64,000 nucleotides of DNA. Origin: Chondrosia reniformis (lineage: Eukaryota; Porifera; Demospongiae; Chondrillida; Chondrillidae). A program made the translations under genes and the position numbers. The stretch covers positions 3,280,501 through 3,344,500 of the forward strand of contig OX359193.1 in assembly GCA_947172415.1 (NCBI GenBank). The letters run 5' to 3'. Below the pieces are notes generated by a model, which was not told where the DNA came from, did not search any database, and saw only the letters and a program-made list of their open reading frames with translations. Shown piece after piece: positions 1-11,239 of the stretch; the stretch's first letter is position 1; the number at the start of each line of letters is the position of its first letter.

Positions 1-2798
1 TTACTAGTTTTATGTCCTAGTTGTATGTCCTGGTTACTAGATGTATGTATTAATTGTATGTACTAGTTGAATGCACTAGTTTTATGTCCTAGTTCTATAT
101 ACTAGTAACTAGTTATAGTTACTAGTTGTATGTACTAGTTGTGTGAAATTGTTGTATGTAGTAGTTTATGTACTAGTTTTATGTACTAGTTGTATATACT
201 AGCTGTATGTACTAGTTGTATGTACTGGCTATATATACTAACTGTATGTACTAGTTGTATGTACTAATTGTAGGTATTAGTTGTATGTACTAGTAAGTAG
301 TTGCAGGTACTGGTTAGATGATTATAGTTGTATGAACTATTTGTATGTACTAGGTGTATGTACAAGTTGGAATTAATTATATGTACTAGTTGTATGTACC
401 AGTTGTATGTACTAGTAGGATGAACCAGTAACAAGTTGTTTGTATACTAGTTAAATTTACTATTTGTAGTTACTAGTTTTATGCACTAGTAGTATGTCCT
501 AGTTCTATATACTAGTAATCATTATATGTACTAGTTTTATGTACTAGTTTTGTGAAATTATTGTATGTACTAGTTATATGCACCAGTTATATGTACTAGT
601 TGTATCTATTAATTGTATGTACTAATTATATGTACTAGTTGTATGTACCAGTTGTATGTACTAGTATTATGTACTAGTAACATGTTGTTTGTAATAGCTG
701 TATGTACTAGTTGTACATAGTTATATATACTACTTGTGTGTTATAGTTGTATGTATTTTTTGTTTACTAGTTAAATATACTAGTGGTAGTTACTAGTTTT
801 ATGTACTAGTTGTATGTACTAGTAACTAGATGTATGTACTAATTGTATGTCCTAGTTGTATGTACTAGTTGTGTGAAATTGTTGTATGTTCTAGTTATAT
901 AAACAATTTGTATGAACTTGCTGTATGTACTAGTTATATGTACTGGTTGTTAGTACTAGTTGTATGTACTAGTTGAATGCACTATATAGTTTTATGTCCT
1001 AGTTCTATATACTAGTAACTAGTTATATGTACTAGTTGTATGTACTAGTGGTGTGAAATTGTTGTATGTACTAGCTTTATGTACTAGTTGTATGTACTAG
1101 TTGTAAGTACTGGCTGTATGTACTAGTAGTCTGTACTAGTAACAAGTTGTTTGTAATAGCTGTATCTACTAGTTGTATGTAGTTATATATACTAACTGTA
1201 TGTACTAGTTGTGTGTACTAATTGTAGGTATTAGTTGTATGTACTAGTAAGTAGTTGCAGGTACTAGTTAAATGATTATAGTTGTATGAACTAGTTGTAT
1301 GTACTAGGTGTATGTACAAGTTGGAAGTAATTATATGTACTAGTTGTATGTACCAGTTGTATGTCCTAGTAGTATGTACCAGTAATTATTATATGTACTA
1401 CTTTAATGTACTAGTTTGTGAAATTATTGTATGTACTAGTTATATGTACTAGTTGTATCTATTAATTGTATGAACTAATTATATGTACTAGTTGTATGTA
1501 CCAGTTGTATTTACTAGTTGTATGTACTAGTAACATGTTGTTTGTAATAGCTGTTTGTACTAGTTGTACATAGTTATATATACTACTTGTATGTACTAGT
1601 TTTGTGTATTTTTTGTTTACTAGTTAAATTTACTAGTTGTAGTTACTAGTTTTATGTACTAGTTGTATGTACTAGTAACTAGATGTATGTACTATTTGTG
1701 TGTCCTAGTTGTATGTACTAGTTGTATATATGTAATAGTTATATATACTAACTGTATGCACTAGTTGTATGTACTAATTGTATGTATTAGTTGTATGTAC
1801 TAGTAAGTAGTTGCAGGTACTAGTTAGATGTTATTGTTGTATGAACTAGTTGAATGTACTAGGTGTATGTACTAGTTGGAAGTAAGTTTATGTACTAGTT
1901 GTAGGTACTAGTTGTGTGAAATTGTTGTATGTTCTAGTTATATGAAGAAGTTGTATGAACTTGCTATATGTACTAGTTATATGTACTGGTTGTTAGTACT
2001 AGTTGTATGTACTAGTTGTATGTACTAGTTCTATATACTAGTAACTAGTTATACATACTAGTTTTATGTACTAGCCGTGTGAAATTGTTGTATGTACTAG
2101 TTATATGTACTAGTTGTATGTACTAGCTGGATGTAAGTAGTTGCATGGACTAGTTATATGTACTAGTTATATGTACTAGTTGTATCTATTAATTGTGTGT
2201 ACTAATTATATGTACTAGTTGTATGTACCAGTTGTATGTACTAGTAGTATGTCCTAGTAACATGTTGTTTGTAATAGCTGTTTGTACTAGTTGTACATAG
2301 TTATATATACTACTTGTAAGTACTAGTTGTGTGTATTTTTGTTTACTAGTTGTAGTTACTAGTTTTATTTACTAGTTGTATGTACTAGTAACTAGATGTA
2401 TGTACTAATTGTATATATTTACTAGTTGTATGTACTAGTTGTATGTACTAGTTGTATGTTCTAGTTGTATATACTAACTGTATGTACTAGTTGTATGTAC
2501 TTATTGTATGTATTAATTGTATGTACGAGTAAGTAGTTGCAGGTACTAGTTATATGTAATAGTTGTATAAACTAGTTTTATGTACTAGTTGTATGTACTA
2601 GTTGTAAGTAATTATATGTACTAGTTGTATGTACTAGTTGTGTGATATTGTTGCATGTTCTAGTTATATGTACTAGTTGTGTGTACTTGCTGTTTGTACT
2701 AGTTATATGTTCTTGTTGTATGTACTATTTCTATGTATTAGCTGTAATTACTAGTTAAAATGCTAGTTTTATGTACTAGTTTTATATACTTGTTGTAT
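1..2798 (+). repeat. Satellite A (13-bp), left array, outer part
   Basis: Degenerate tandem array with 13-bp consensus GTTGTATGTACTA. Each unit holds the palindromes GTAC and ACTAGT. Variant blocks recur irregularly: the GTTGCAGGTACT block starts at 300, 1254, 1810 and 2536. This indicates patchy higher-order duplication and not a clean monomeric array. No gene is seen in it; the short reading frames are satellite translations. Confidence 0.95.
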
Positions 2799-3010
2799 AT
2801 CAAAGAGTACTGTAGTACTCTCTATGTAGGGATTGTGCGGGTTGTTTCGTTTTCCCCATACATTGGTATAGGAGCAAATTTCCGAATTAGGCTGAACATC
2901 GCTGAAACGAGACTTTGTAGAGTTAAATATAGAACAGCCATGTTATAAATTGGCCTTGAAAGCAAGCGACCGTTTATCGTCGGCAAATGAACGAACTTTG
3001 AAATCTCCCA

Positions 3011-3060
3011 TTTTCATTTTCTTCTTCATCTTCTTCATCTTCTTCATCTTCATCTTCTTC
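3011..3060 (+). repeat. TTC/ATC microsatellite
   Basis: A pyrimidine-rich run of CTTCTTCATCTT-type units, about 50 bp, embedded in the unique island. It explains the low-complexity F/I stretch in the overlapping open frame. Confidence 0.9.
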
Positions 3061-3244
3061 GCCCGTTGTAACGCGAAAGCGATAACACTATTATTGGGTA
3101 TGATAGTTTTCATGCCTCCAGAGTCAAGACCTCAATTAATTCGCCATTTTAATGACGTCATAATCAGTCGAAGATTGCAAAACCAAAGTGGTTTAAAATA
3201 CAACAAATTCCTAGCTTATGCTCCATTACAAAGAACAGAAACTA

Positions 3245-3425
3245 GAGAACAATAAAACTTTTCCACAAAAATAGTGAAGATGTAGGGAAGCCTACAAGCA
3301 AGGGTGTTGTATGATTCATGCATATATAGCTAATACTTCACTGTGTAACATCCCTTTCTAGTTTCTATGCTTTTTGTACCATCCCTACATCTTCATTATT
3401 TTTGTAGAAACTTGTTATTGTTCTC
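3245..3425. mobile_element. 181-bp TA-flanked MITE (Tc1/mariner type)
   Basis: Long terminal inverted repeats: 3244-3287 pairs with 3383-3426 at about 39 of 44 positions, ending GAGAACAATA at the left and TATTGTTCTC at the right. TA lies directly outside both ends (3243-3244 and 3426-3427), the target duplication expected of the Tc1/mariner superfamily. Nothing codes between the repeats, so it is a non-autonomous element. The superfamily call rests on the TA and the TIR structure only. Confidence 0.7.
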
Positions 3426-3427
3426 TA

Positions 3428-4862
3428 TATGTACTATTTGTATGTACTAATTGTGTGAAATTGTTGTATGTATTAGTTATATGTATTAGTTATATGTACT
3501 AGTTGTATGTACTAGTTGTATGTACTAGTAACTGGTTGTATGTAATAGCTGTATGTACTAGTTTTATGTAGTTATATATACTTCTTCCTTGTTCTACTTG
3601 TGTGTATTTTTAGTATACTAGTTAAATTTACTACTTGTAGGTACTAGTTTTATGAACTAGTTGTATGTACTAGTAACTAGATGTTTGTACTAATTGTATG
3701 TTCTAGTTGTATGTACTGGTTGTGTGTAATTGTTGTATGTACTAGTTATATGTACTAGTTCTATGTACTAGCTGTGTGTACTAGTTATATGTACTAGTTG
3801 TAGGTACTAGTTGTATGTACTAGTTGTATGTGCTAATATCTAGTTGTATGTACTAGTTGTATGAACTAGTTGTAGGTACCAGTTTTATTCACTAGTTGTA
3901 TGTACTAGTACAAGCTATATTTACTAATTATAGGTATTAGTTGTATGTTCTAATTGTTTGAACTATGTACTAATGTTATGTAACTAGTTATATGAACTAG
4001 TTTTAAGTACTAGTTCTGTGTACTAATTGTATGGATTAGTTTTATGTACTAATTGTATGTACAACTTGCATGTTCTAGTTGAATGTACTACTAGTATGTA
4101 CATGTTGTGCGTACTAGTTCAATGTATTAGTTGTATGTACTTGTTACTTGTTGATAGCAGTAGTTGTATGTACTAGTGTTTTGTACTAGTTCCAGTTATA
4201 TGTACTGGTTGTAGGTACTAGTTGTATGTACTTGTTGTATATAGCAGGTATATGAACTATTTATATGTACCACTTGTATGTACTAGGTTTATGTACTAGT
4301 TATTTATACTAATTGTATGTACTAGTTGGTTGTACTAGTTGTATGTTCTAGTTATATTTATTAGTTTTAAGTACAATTCTTATGTCCTATTTGTATGTAC
4401 TAGATGTATGTACTAGTTAATAGTTGGATAGTCTAGTTGTGTGTACTAGTTGTATGTACTATTTGTATGTAATAATTGTATGTAATAGGTGTATGTAGTA
4501 GTGGTATATTCTAATTGTTTGAACTAGTTCTACGTCATAATTGTATGTACTAGTTATGTACTTGTTATATGAACTAGTTTTATGTCCTAGATGAATGTAT
4601 ATACTACTTGTATGTACTAGTTGTATGTACTATTTGTATATACTAGTTGTATGTACTAGGTGTATGTACTAGTTATGTGTGCTAGTTGTAAGTTCTAGTA
4701 GTAATAATACTAGATACTAAGTAGGCATTAGTTGTATGTACAAGTACTAGTTATATTAACTAGTTGTAGGTACTAGTTATATGTACTAGTTGAATGTAAT
4801 AGTTGCATGTACTAATTATATAAAATAGTTGCATGTACCAGTTGTATGCACTAATTGTATGT
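3428..4862 (+). repeat. Satellite A, left array, second part
   Basis: Same 13-bp satellite as the outer block, degenerate. The part from 3530 onward belongs to the first copy of a 2.68-kb tandem duplication. Confidence 0.95.
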
Positions 4863-6210
4863 CTGAATTTTGAATTGAATTGAATTATTAGACTGGAACT
4901 CCACGTAGTCCAGTGGACTACTTTTCAGGGAGGCCAGTACCAGTACATACAACATATATATAAACCCCCATACAGTAAATCAGTCATTAAATTGGTCAGT
5001 AATCTGTTCGATCACTGGGCAGTGTTTGTTGTCAAGGGGTGCTTGTCAATAAAAATCACTGAAAATCTGCTGCCATGGCCTGGGCTAGAACTATGGACAT
5101 CCCATAATCACTGGATCTTGAATCTTGTGTCTTTGCTCTAGACCATAAACACCCCATGTACTAGTAGTATTAACTAGTGGTATGTACTAGAACTGGTAAT
5201 ATTTACTAACTCTAGCCACTAGTTGTATGAACTAGTTGTATGTACTTACACGGATTATATTTACTTGTTGTAGGTACTAGTTGTAGGTAATAGTTGAATG
5301 TAATATTTGTATGAACTAGTTGTACAATTTATATTTACTAGTTGTATGTATTAGGTGTATGTACAATTTATATACTAGTTATATGTAGTAGTTGGGTACT
5401 AGTTATAGGTACTAGTTGTGTACCATTTGTATGTACTAGTTGTATGTTCTAGGTGTATGACTAGTAGTATGTTCTGGTACAAGATATATTTAATAGTTAT
5501 ATTTACTAGTTGTATGTACCAGTACAAGTTATATTTATTAGTTATATTTACTAGTTATATTTACTAGTTGTTGGTACTGGTTTCATGTACTAGTTGTATG
5601 TATTAGTTGTGGTACTATTTATATGTACTAGCTATATGTGTATATACTAGTTATATGTAGTAGTTGTTTGAACTAGTTATATGTTCTAGTTGTATGTACT
5701 ATTTGTATATACTAGTATTTTTACTACTTGTAGGTGCTAGTACTGGTTATACTAGGTACTAGGTAGGTGCTAGTTGTATGTACTAGCACTAGTTGTATGT
5801 ACTACTTGTATGGAATAGTTATGTACTTGTTGTATGTACTAGTTGTAGTTTAATGTGCGTACTATTTATATGTACTGATTATATGTGTATGTCCTAGGTA
5901 TATGTAATAGTTGTATGTACTAGTTGTATGTACTAGTTATATGTACTAGTTGTATGTACTAGTTGTGTGTACTAGTTGTGTCTACTACTTGTATGTAGTA
6001 GTTGTATGTACTAGTTGTATGTAGTAGTTGTATTTACTAGTTGTATGCACTAGTTGTATGTACTAGTTGTATGTACTAGTTGTATGTACTAGTTGTATGT
6101 ACTAGTTGTATGTACTAGTTGTGCATACTAGTTGTGTCTACTACTTGTATGTACTAGTTTTATGTACTAGTTGTGTGTACTAGTTGTATTTACTAGTTGT
6201 ATGCACTAGT
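3530..6210 (+). repeat. 2.68-kb tandem segmental duplication, copy 1
   Basis: The segment beginning AACTGGTTGTATGTAATAGC and ending in GCACTAGT is repeated immediately downstream with an offset of 2681-2682 bp. It contains satellite A plus one SINE. By eye I found only a handful of single-base differences and one 1-bp indel between the copies, far fewer than between neighbouring satellite units, so the duplication is young. Confidence 0.9.
4863..5155 (-). mobile_element. tRNA-type SINE, copy 1
   Basis: A 293-bp unique block in satellite A. Read on the minus strand it starts GGGGTGTTTATGGTC, has an A-box-like TGGTCTAGAGCA (5134-5145) and a B-box-like AGTTCTAGCCC (5082-5092) about 40 bp apart, and ends in an ATTCA-type microsatellite tail (4865-4890). 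A pol III split promoter near the 5' end plus a short-period 3' tail is the usual SINE layout. ATGT on both sides may be a short target-site duplication. The family is not identified. The block also contains a short perfect inverted repeat, AGTCCACTGGACT-like. Confidence 0.6.
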
Positions 6211-7543
6211 AACTGGTTGTATGTAATAGCTGTATGTACTAGTTTTATGTAGTTATATATACTTCTTCCTTGTTCTACTTGTGTGTATTTTTAGTATACT
6301 AGTTAAATTTACTACTTGTAGGTACTAGTTTTATGAACTAGTTGTATGTACTAGTAACTAGATGTTTGTACTAATTGTATGTTCTAGTTGTATGTACTGG
6401 TTGTGTGTAATTGTTGTATGTACTAGTTATATGTACTAATTCTATGTACTAGCTGTGTGTACTAGTTATATGTACTAGTTGTAGGTACTAGTTGTATGTA
6501 CTAGTTGTATGTGCTAATATCTAGTTGTATGTACTAGTTGTATGAACTAGTTGTAGGTACCAGTTTTATTCACTAGTTGTATGTACTAGTACAAGCTATA
6601 TTTACTAATTATAGGTATTAGTTGTATGTTCTAATTGTTTGAACTATGTACTAATGTTATGTAACTAGTTATATGAACTAGTTTTAAGTACTAGTTCTGT
6701 GTACTAATTGTATGGATTAGTTTTATGTACTAATTGTATGTACAACTTGCATGTTCTAGTTGAATGTACTACTAGTATGTACATGTTGTGCGTACTAGTT
6801 CAATGTATTAGTTGTATGTACTTGTTACTTGTTGATAGCAGTAGTTGTATGTACTAGTGTTTTGTACTAGTTCCAGTTATATGTACTGGTTGTAGGTACT
6901 AGTTGTATGTACTTGTTGTATATAGCAGGTATATGAACTATTTATATGTACCACTTGTATGTACTAGGTTTATGTACTAGTTATTTATACTAATTGTATG
7001 TACTAGTTGGTTGTACTAGTTGTATGTTCTAGTTATATTTATTAGTTTTAAGTACAATTCTTATGTCCTATTTGTATGTACTAGATGTATGTACTAGTTA
7101 ATAGTTGGATAGTCTAGTTGTGTGTACTAGTTGTATGTACTATTTGTATGTAATAATTGTATGTAATAGGTGTATGTAGTAGTGGTATATTCTAATTGTT
7201 TGAACTAGTTCTACGTCATAATTGTATGTACTAGTTATGTACTTGTTATATGAACTAGTTTTATGTCCTAGATGAATGTATATACTACTTGTATGTACTA
7301 GTTGTATGTACTATTTGTATATACTAGTTGTATGTACTAGGTGTATGTACTAGTTATGTGTGCTAGTTGTAAGTTCTAGTAGTAATAATACTAGATACTA
7401 AGTAGGCATTAGTTGTATGTACAAGTACTAGTTATATTAACTAGTTGTAGGTACTAGTTATATGTACTAGTTGAATGTAATAGTTGCATGTACTAATTAT
7501 ATAAAATAGTTGCATGTACCAGTTGTATGCACTAATTGTATGT
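5156..7543 (+). repeat. Satellite A between the two SINE copies
   Basis: 13-bp satellite, including near-perfect runs at 5930-6130 where GTTGTATGTACTA repeats with little change. It spans the junction of the two 2.68-kb copies at 6210/6211. No gene seen. Confidence 0.95.
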
Positions 7544-8892
7544 CTGAATTTTGAATTGAATTGAATTATTAGACTGGAACTCCACGTAGTCCAGTGGACT
7601 ACTTTTCAGGGAGGCCAGTACCAGTACATACAACATATATATAAACCCCCATACAGTAAATCAGTCATTAAATTGGTCAGTAATCTGTTCGATCACTGGG
7701 CAGTGTTTGTTGTCAAGGGGTGCTTGTCAATAAAAATCACTGAAAATCTGCTGCCATGGCCTGGGCTAGAACTATGGACATCCCATAATCACTGGATCTT
7801 GAATCTTGTGTCTTTGCTCTAGACCATAAACACCCCCATGTACTAGTAGTATTAACTAGTGGTATGTACTAGAACTGGTAATATTTACTAACTGTAGCCA
7901 CTAGTTGTATGAACTAGTTGTATGTACTTACACGGATTATATTTACTTGTTGTAGGTACTAGTTGTAGGTAATAGTTGAATGTAATATTTGTATGAACTA
8001 GTTGTACAATTTATATTTACTAGTTGTATGTATTAGGTGTATGTACAATTTATATACTAGTTATATGTAGTAGTTGGGTACTAGTTATAGGTACTAGTTG
8101 TGTACCATTTGTATGTACTAGTTGTATGTTCTAGGTGTATGACTAGTAGTATGTTCTAGTACAAGATATATTTAATAGTTATATTTACTAGTTGTATGTA
8201 CCAGTACAAGTTATATTTATTAGTTATATTTACTAGTTATATTTACTAGTTGTTGGTACTGGTTTCATGTACTAGTTGTATGTATTAGTTGTGGTACTAT
8301 TTATATGTACTAGCTATATGTGTATATACTAGTTATATGTAGTAGTTGTTTGAACTAGTTATATGTTCTAGTTGTATGTACTATTTGTATATACTAGTAT
8401 TTTTACTACTTGTAGGTGCTAGTACTGGTTATACTAGGTACTAGGTAGGTGCTAGTTGTATGTACTAGCACTAGTTGTATGTACTACTTGTATGGAATAG
8501 TTATGTACTTGTTGTATGTACTAGTTGTAGTTTAATGTGCGTACTATTTATATGTACTGATTATATGTGTATGTACTAGGTATATGTAATAGTTGTATGT
8601 ACTAGTTGTATGTACTAGTTATATGTACTAGTTGTATGTACTAGTTGTGTGTACTAGTTGTGTCTACTACTTGTATGTAGTAGTTGTATGTACTAGTTGT
8701 ATGTAGTAGTTGTATTTACTAGTTGTATGCACTAGTTGTATGTACTAGTTGTATGTACTAGTTGTATGTACTAGTTGTATGTACTAGTTGTATGTACTAG
8801 TTGTGCATACTAGTTGTGTCTACTACTTGTATGTACTAGTTTTATGTACTAGTTGTGTGTACTAGTTGTATTTACTAGTTGTATGCACTAGT
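6211..8892 (+). repeat. 2.68-kb tandem segmental duplication, copy 2
   Basis: Second copy, abutting the first with no spacer. Alignment anchors are the AACTGGTTGT start at 6211 (copy 1: 3530), the SINE start at 7544 (4863) and the shared end GCACTAGT at 8892 (6210). Copy 2 has one extra C at the SINE head. Confidence 0.9.
7544..7837 (-). mobile_element. tRNA-type SINE, copy 2 (passenger of the tandem duplication)
   Basis: Near-identical to the block at 4863-5155 with identical satellite flanks. It was therefore duplicated as part of the 2.68-kb unit and is not a second retroposition event. It has the same box A, box B and ATTCA-type tail on the minus strand. Confidence 0.6.
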
Positions 8893-9102
8893 TGTATGTA
8901 TTAGATGTATGTACTTTTTATGTAATAGTTATATATAGTTGTTGTTTGTACTAGTTATATGTACTATAGTTGTATGAACTATAATGTATATATGTTCTAG
9001 TTGTATGTGCTAGATACTAGTTGTATGTACTAGTTGTATGTACTAGTTGAATTTACTATTTGTATTCACTAGTTCTATGTAGTAGTTGTATGTACTAGTT
9101 GT
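7838..9102 (+). repeat. Satellite A up to island D
   Basis: 13-bp satellite continuing after the second SINE. The duplicated unit ends at 8892; 8893-9102 is single-copy satellite arrangement leading to island D. Confidence 0.95.
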
Positions 9103-9382
9103 ATGTACAAACGATTAGAAACGATTAGCACACATGATTTCAGAAAAGAAGAAGCAACCATACGCAACTACAATCTACTGGATGAGATGTATGCTCAATT
9201 TCTCACTACTGCGATCTGCCGTGACATACCTAAGGGGATCCAGACACTAATCCAAAAAGCTAAGTGTACCAGACATCATCGAGGTAACAAATTCTGGGAC
9301 ATAAACTTATCCAACTTTAAATCTATTATCTATATAGAGTCATATTATTGTATAATTATCGTATTATAATAAAATGGTTAAC
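9103..9382 (+). other. Island D, left copy (palindrome anchor)
   Basis: Complex sequence of about 280 bp present once per palindrome arm. It opens with a doubled AAACGATTAG and carries an open frame at 9103-9369 of 88 codons, ending just before an AATAAA hexamer at 9368-9373. The translation (for example ISTHDFRKEEATIRNYNLLD) matches no family I recognise. The inverted copy at 40371-40643 has a stop in this frame (GAG to TAG), so it is not conserved as a protein. It may be the 3' end of an old gene or transposon. Its value is as a non-repetitive marker proving the two arms are homologous. Confidence 0.75.
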
Positions 9383-9499
9383 TAGTTGTATGTAATAGTT
9401 GTGTGTATTAGTAGTAGTACTATATAGTTGTATGTACTAGTTGTATGTCCTAGTTGTAGTACTAGTATTATGTACTAGTTGTATGTAGTAGTTGTGTAG
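9383..9499 (+). repeat. Short satellite A segment between island D and satellite B
   Basis: About 117 bp of the 13-bp satellite. The mirror position at 39461-39597 in the right arm also holds about 136 bp of satellite A, in inverted orientation. Confidence 0.9.
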
Positions 9500-11239
9500 C
9501 CAAACCTGAATTTAAGGGTCCCCGAAGTTTTACAACTTATTTCCGAGTAAAAATGGCCACCAATTTCCAAACTTCGGGCTATGAAGCCGTACAGAAGACT
9601 TTACCAATGGTAAAAATGGCCGCCGTACTCGATTAAAGGGTCCCAGAATCTCTACAACCTGTCTGTAAATAAAAATGGCCGCCAATTGTAAAAGTTGGGT
9701 CTATGCAGCTCTAACAAAGACTCTTCCGAGGGTAAAAATAAATGACATACCCAATTTAAGGGTCCCTGGAGCTCTACGACCTATCTCCGAGTTAAAAATG
9801 GCCGTCGATTTCGAAAATATGGGCATGAAGCCATACCAAAGACCGTTCCTAGGATAAATTGGCCGCCGAACACGATTTAAGGGTCCCAATGCTCTACTAC
9901 CTATCCACATATTAAAAATGGCCGCCAATTTCGAAAATAGGGGGCATGAAGTCATATCGAAGACCGTTCCTAGGATAAAAATAGCCACCAAACGTGATTT
10001 AAGGGTCTCCGAAGCTCTACCACCTATCTATGAGTGAAAAATGGCCACCGATTTCGAAAATATGGGCTATGAAGTCGTACCGAAGACCATTTCAAGGATA
10101 AAAATGGCCGCCAAACCAGATTAAAGGGTCCCTGAGACTCTACGACCTATCTCGGAGTTAAAAATAGCTGCTGAAATTGAAAGTATGGGCTATGAAGCTG
10201 TACCAGTCCGTTCCTAGGATAAAAATGGCCACCAAAATCGATTAAAGGGTCTCCGAAGCTTTACGAACTGTCCCCGAGTTAAAAATGGCCGCCGATTTCG
10301 AACATATGGGCTCTGAAGCCGTATTGAAGACCGTTCATAGGATAAAATGGCCGCTGAATCCGTTTAAAGGGTCCCCGAAGCTCTACTACCTATCTCCGTG
10401 TTAAAAATGGCCACCAATTTCTAAAATATGGGCTATGAAGCCGTACCGAAGTCCATTTCTAGGATAAAAATGGCCCCTGAATACGAATAAAGAGTCCCCA
10501 AAGATCTAAGACCTATACGTGAATTAAAAATTGCCGCCTATTTCGAAAATATGGGCTATGAAGCCGTACTGAAGATAGTTTCTAGGATAAAAATGGCCGC
10601 CGAATACAAATAAAAGGTCCCCGAGGATCTAAGACCTATCACCGAGTTAAAAATGGCCGCCTATTTCGAAAATATGGGCTATCAAGCCGTCCCGAAGACC
10701 GTTTCTAGGATAAAAATGGTCGCAGAATACAAATAAAAGGTCCCCGAAGATCTAAGACCTATCACCGAGTTAAAAATGGTGGCCTATTTCTAAAATATGG
10801 GCTATGAAGCCATACCGAAGATAGTTTCTAGGATAAAAATGTCCGCCGAATACGAATAAAAGGTCCGCGAATCTCTACGACCTATCACCGAGTTAAAAAT
10901 GTCCGCCGATTTCGAAAATATGGGCTATAAAGCCGTACCGAAGACCGTTGCTAGGATAAAATGGCCGCCTTAACCGATTAAAGGGTCCCCGAAGCTCTAC
11001 GACCTATCCCCGAGTTAAATATGGCCGCCGATTTCGAAAATATGGACTATGAAGCCGTACCGAAGACCGTTTCTTGGATAAAAATGGCCGCTGAATCCGA
11101 TTAAAGGGTCCCTGAAGCTCTACGACCTATCACCGAGATAAAAATGGCCGCCGATTTCGAAAATATGGGCTATGAAGCCGTACCGAAGACTGTTTCTAGG
11201 ATAAAAATGGCCGCAGAATCCGAATAAAGGTCCCCGAAG
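9500..11239 (+). repeat. Satellite B (123-bp), outer edge of left array
   Basis: First monomers of the left B array, with more substitutions and small indels than the interior. The junction (CCTGAATTTAAGGGTCC after satellite A) is matched base for base in reverse at 39430-39460. Open frames here, such as 9675-9857 and the opposite strand 9701-9991, are satellite translations. Confidence 0.95.

Larger units (their letters stand above)
2799..3427. other. Non-satellite island in the left A array
   Basis: Complex sequence interrupts satellite A here. It opens with a perfect 18-nt hairpin at 2804-2821 (AGAGTACT, two-base loop, AGTACTCT), contains a TTC/ATC microsatellite and ends in a TA-flanked MITE. 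A frame at 2950-3255 is open for 101 codons but starts with TTG and is dominated by the phenylalanine/isoleucine translation of the microsatellite, so I do not call it a gene. No inverted copy was noticed in the right arm, so this is either an insertion outside the palindrome or was lost from the other arm. Confidence 0.75.

Noticed and set aside
1..2798. Telomeric repeat
   Set aside because: The unit GTTGTATGTACTA is unlike TTAGGG-type repeats, is degenerate, and occurs in both orientations inside the chromosome.
2950..3255. 101-codon open frame in the unique island
   Set aside because: It begins with TTG and its middle is the translation of a TTC/ATC microsatellite. It ends inside the MITE inverted repeat and resembles no known family.
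5082..5145. Functional tRNA gene
   Set aside because: Box A and box B motifs are present but no cloverleaf with paired acceptor stem can be formed. The SINE interpretation fits better.
5930..6130. CRISPR-like regular repeats
   Set aside because: The 13-bp units are contiguous, with no unique spacers of 30-40 bp, and the context is eukaryotic satellite.
9103..9369. 88-codon frame in island D as a gene
   Set aside because: The inverted copy has an in-frame stop and several amino acid changes, and no domain is recognisable. I kept it only as an island feature.
11029..11046. CENP-B box in satellite B (TTTCGAAAATATGGGC)
   Set aside because: It has TTCG and a later GGG, but the required A and the CGGG spacing do not match the conserved NTTCGNNNNANNCGGGN pattern.
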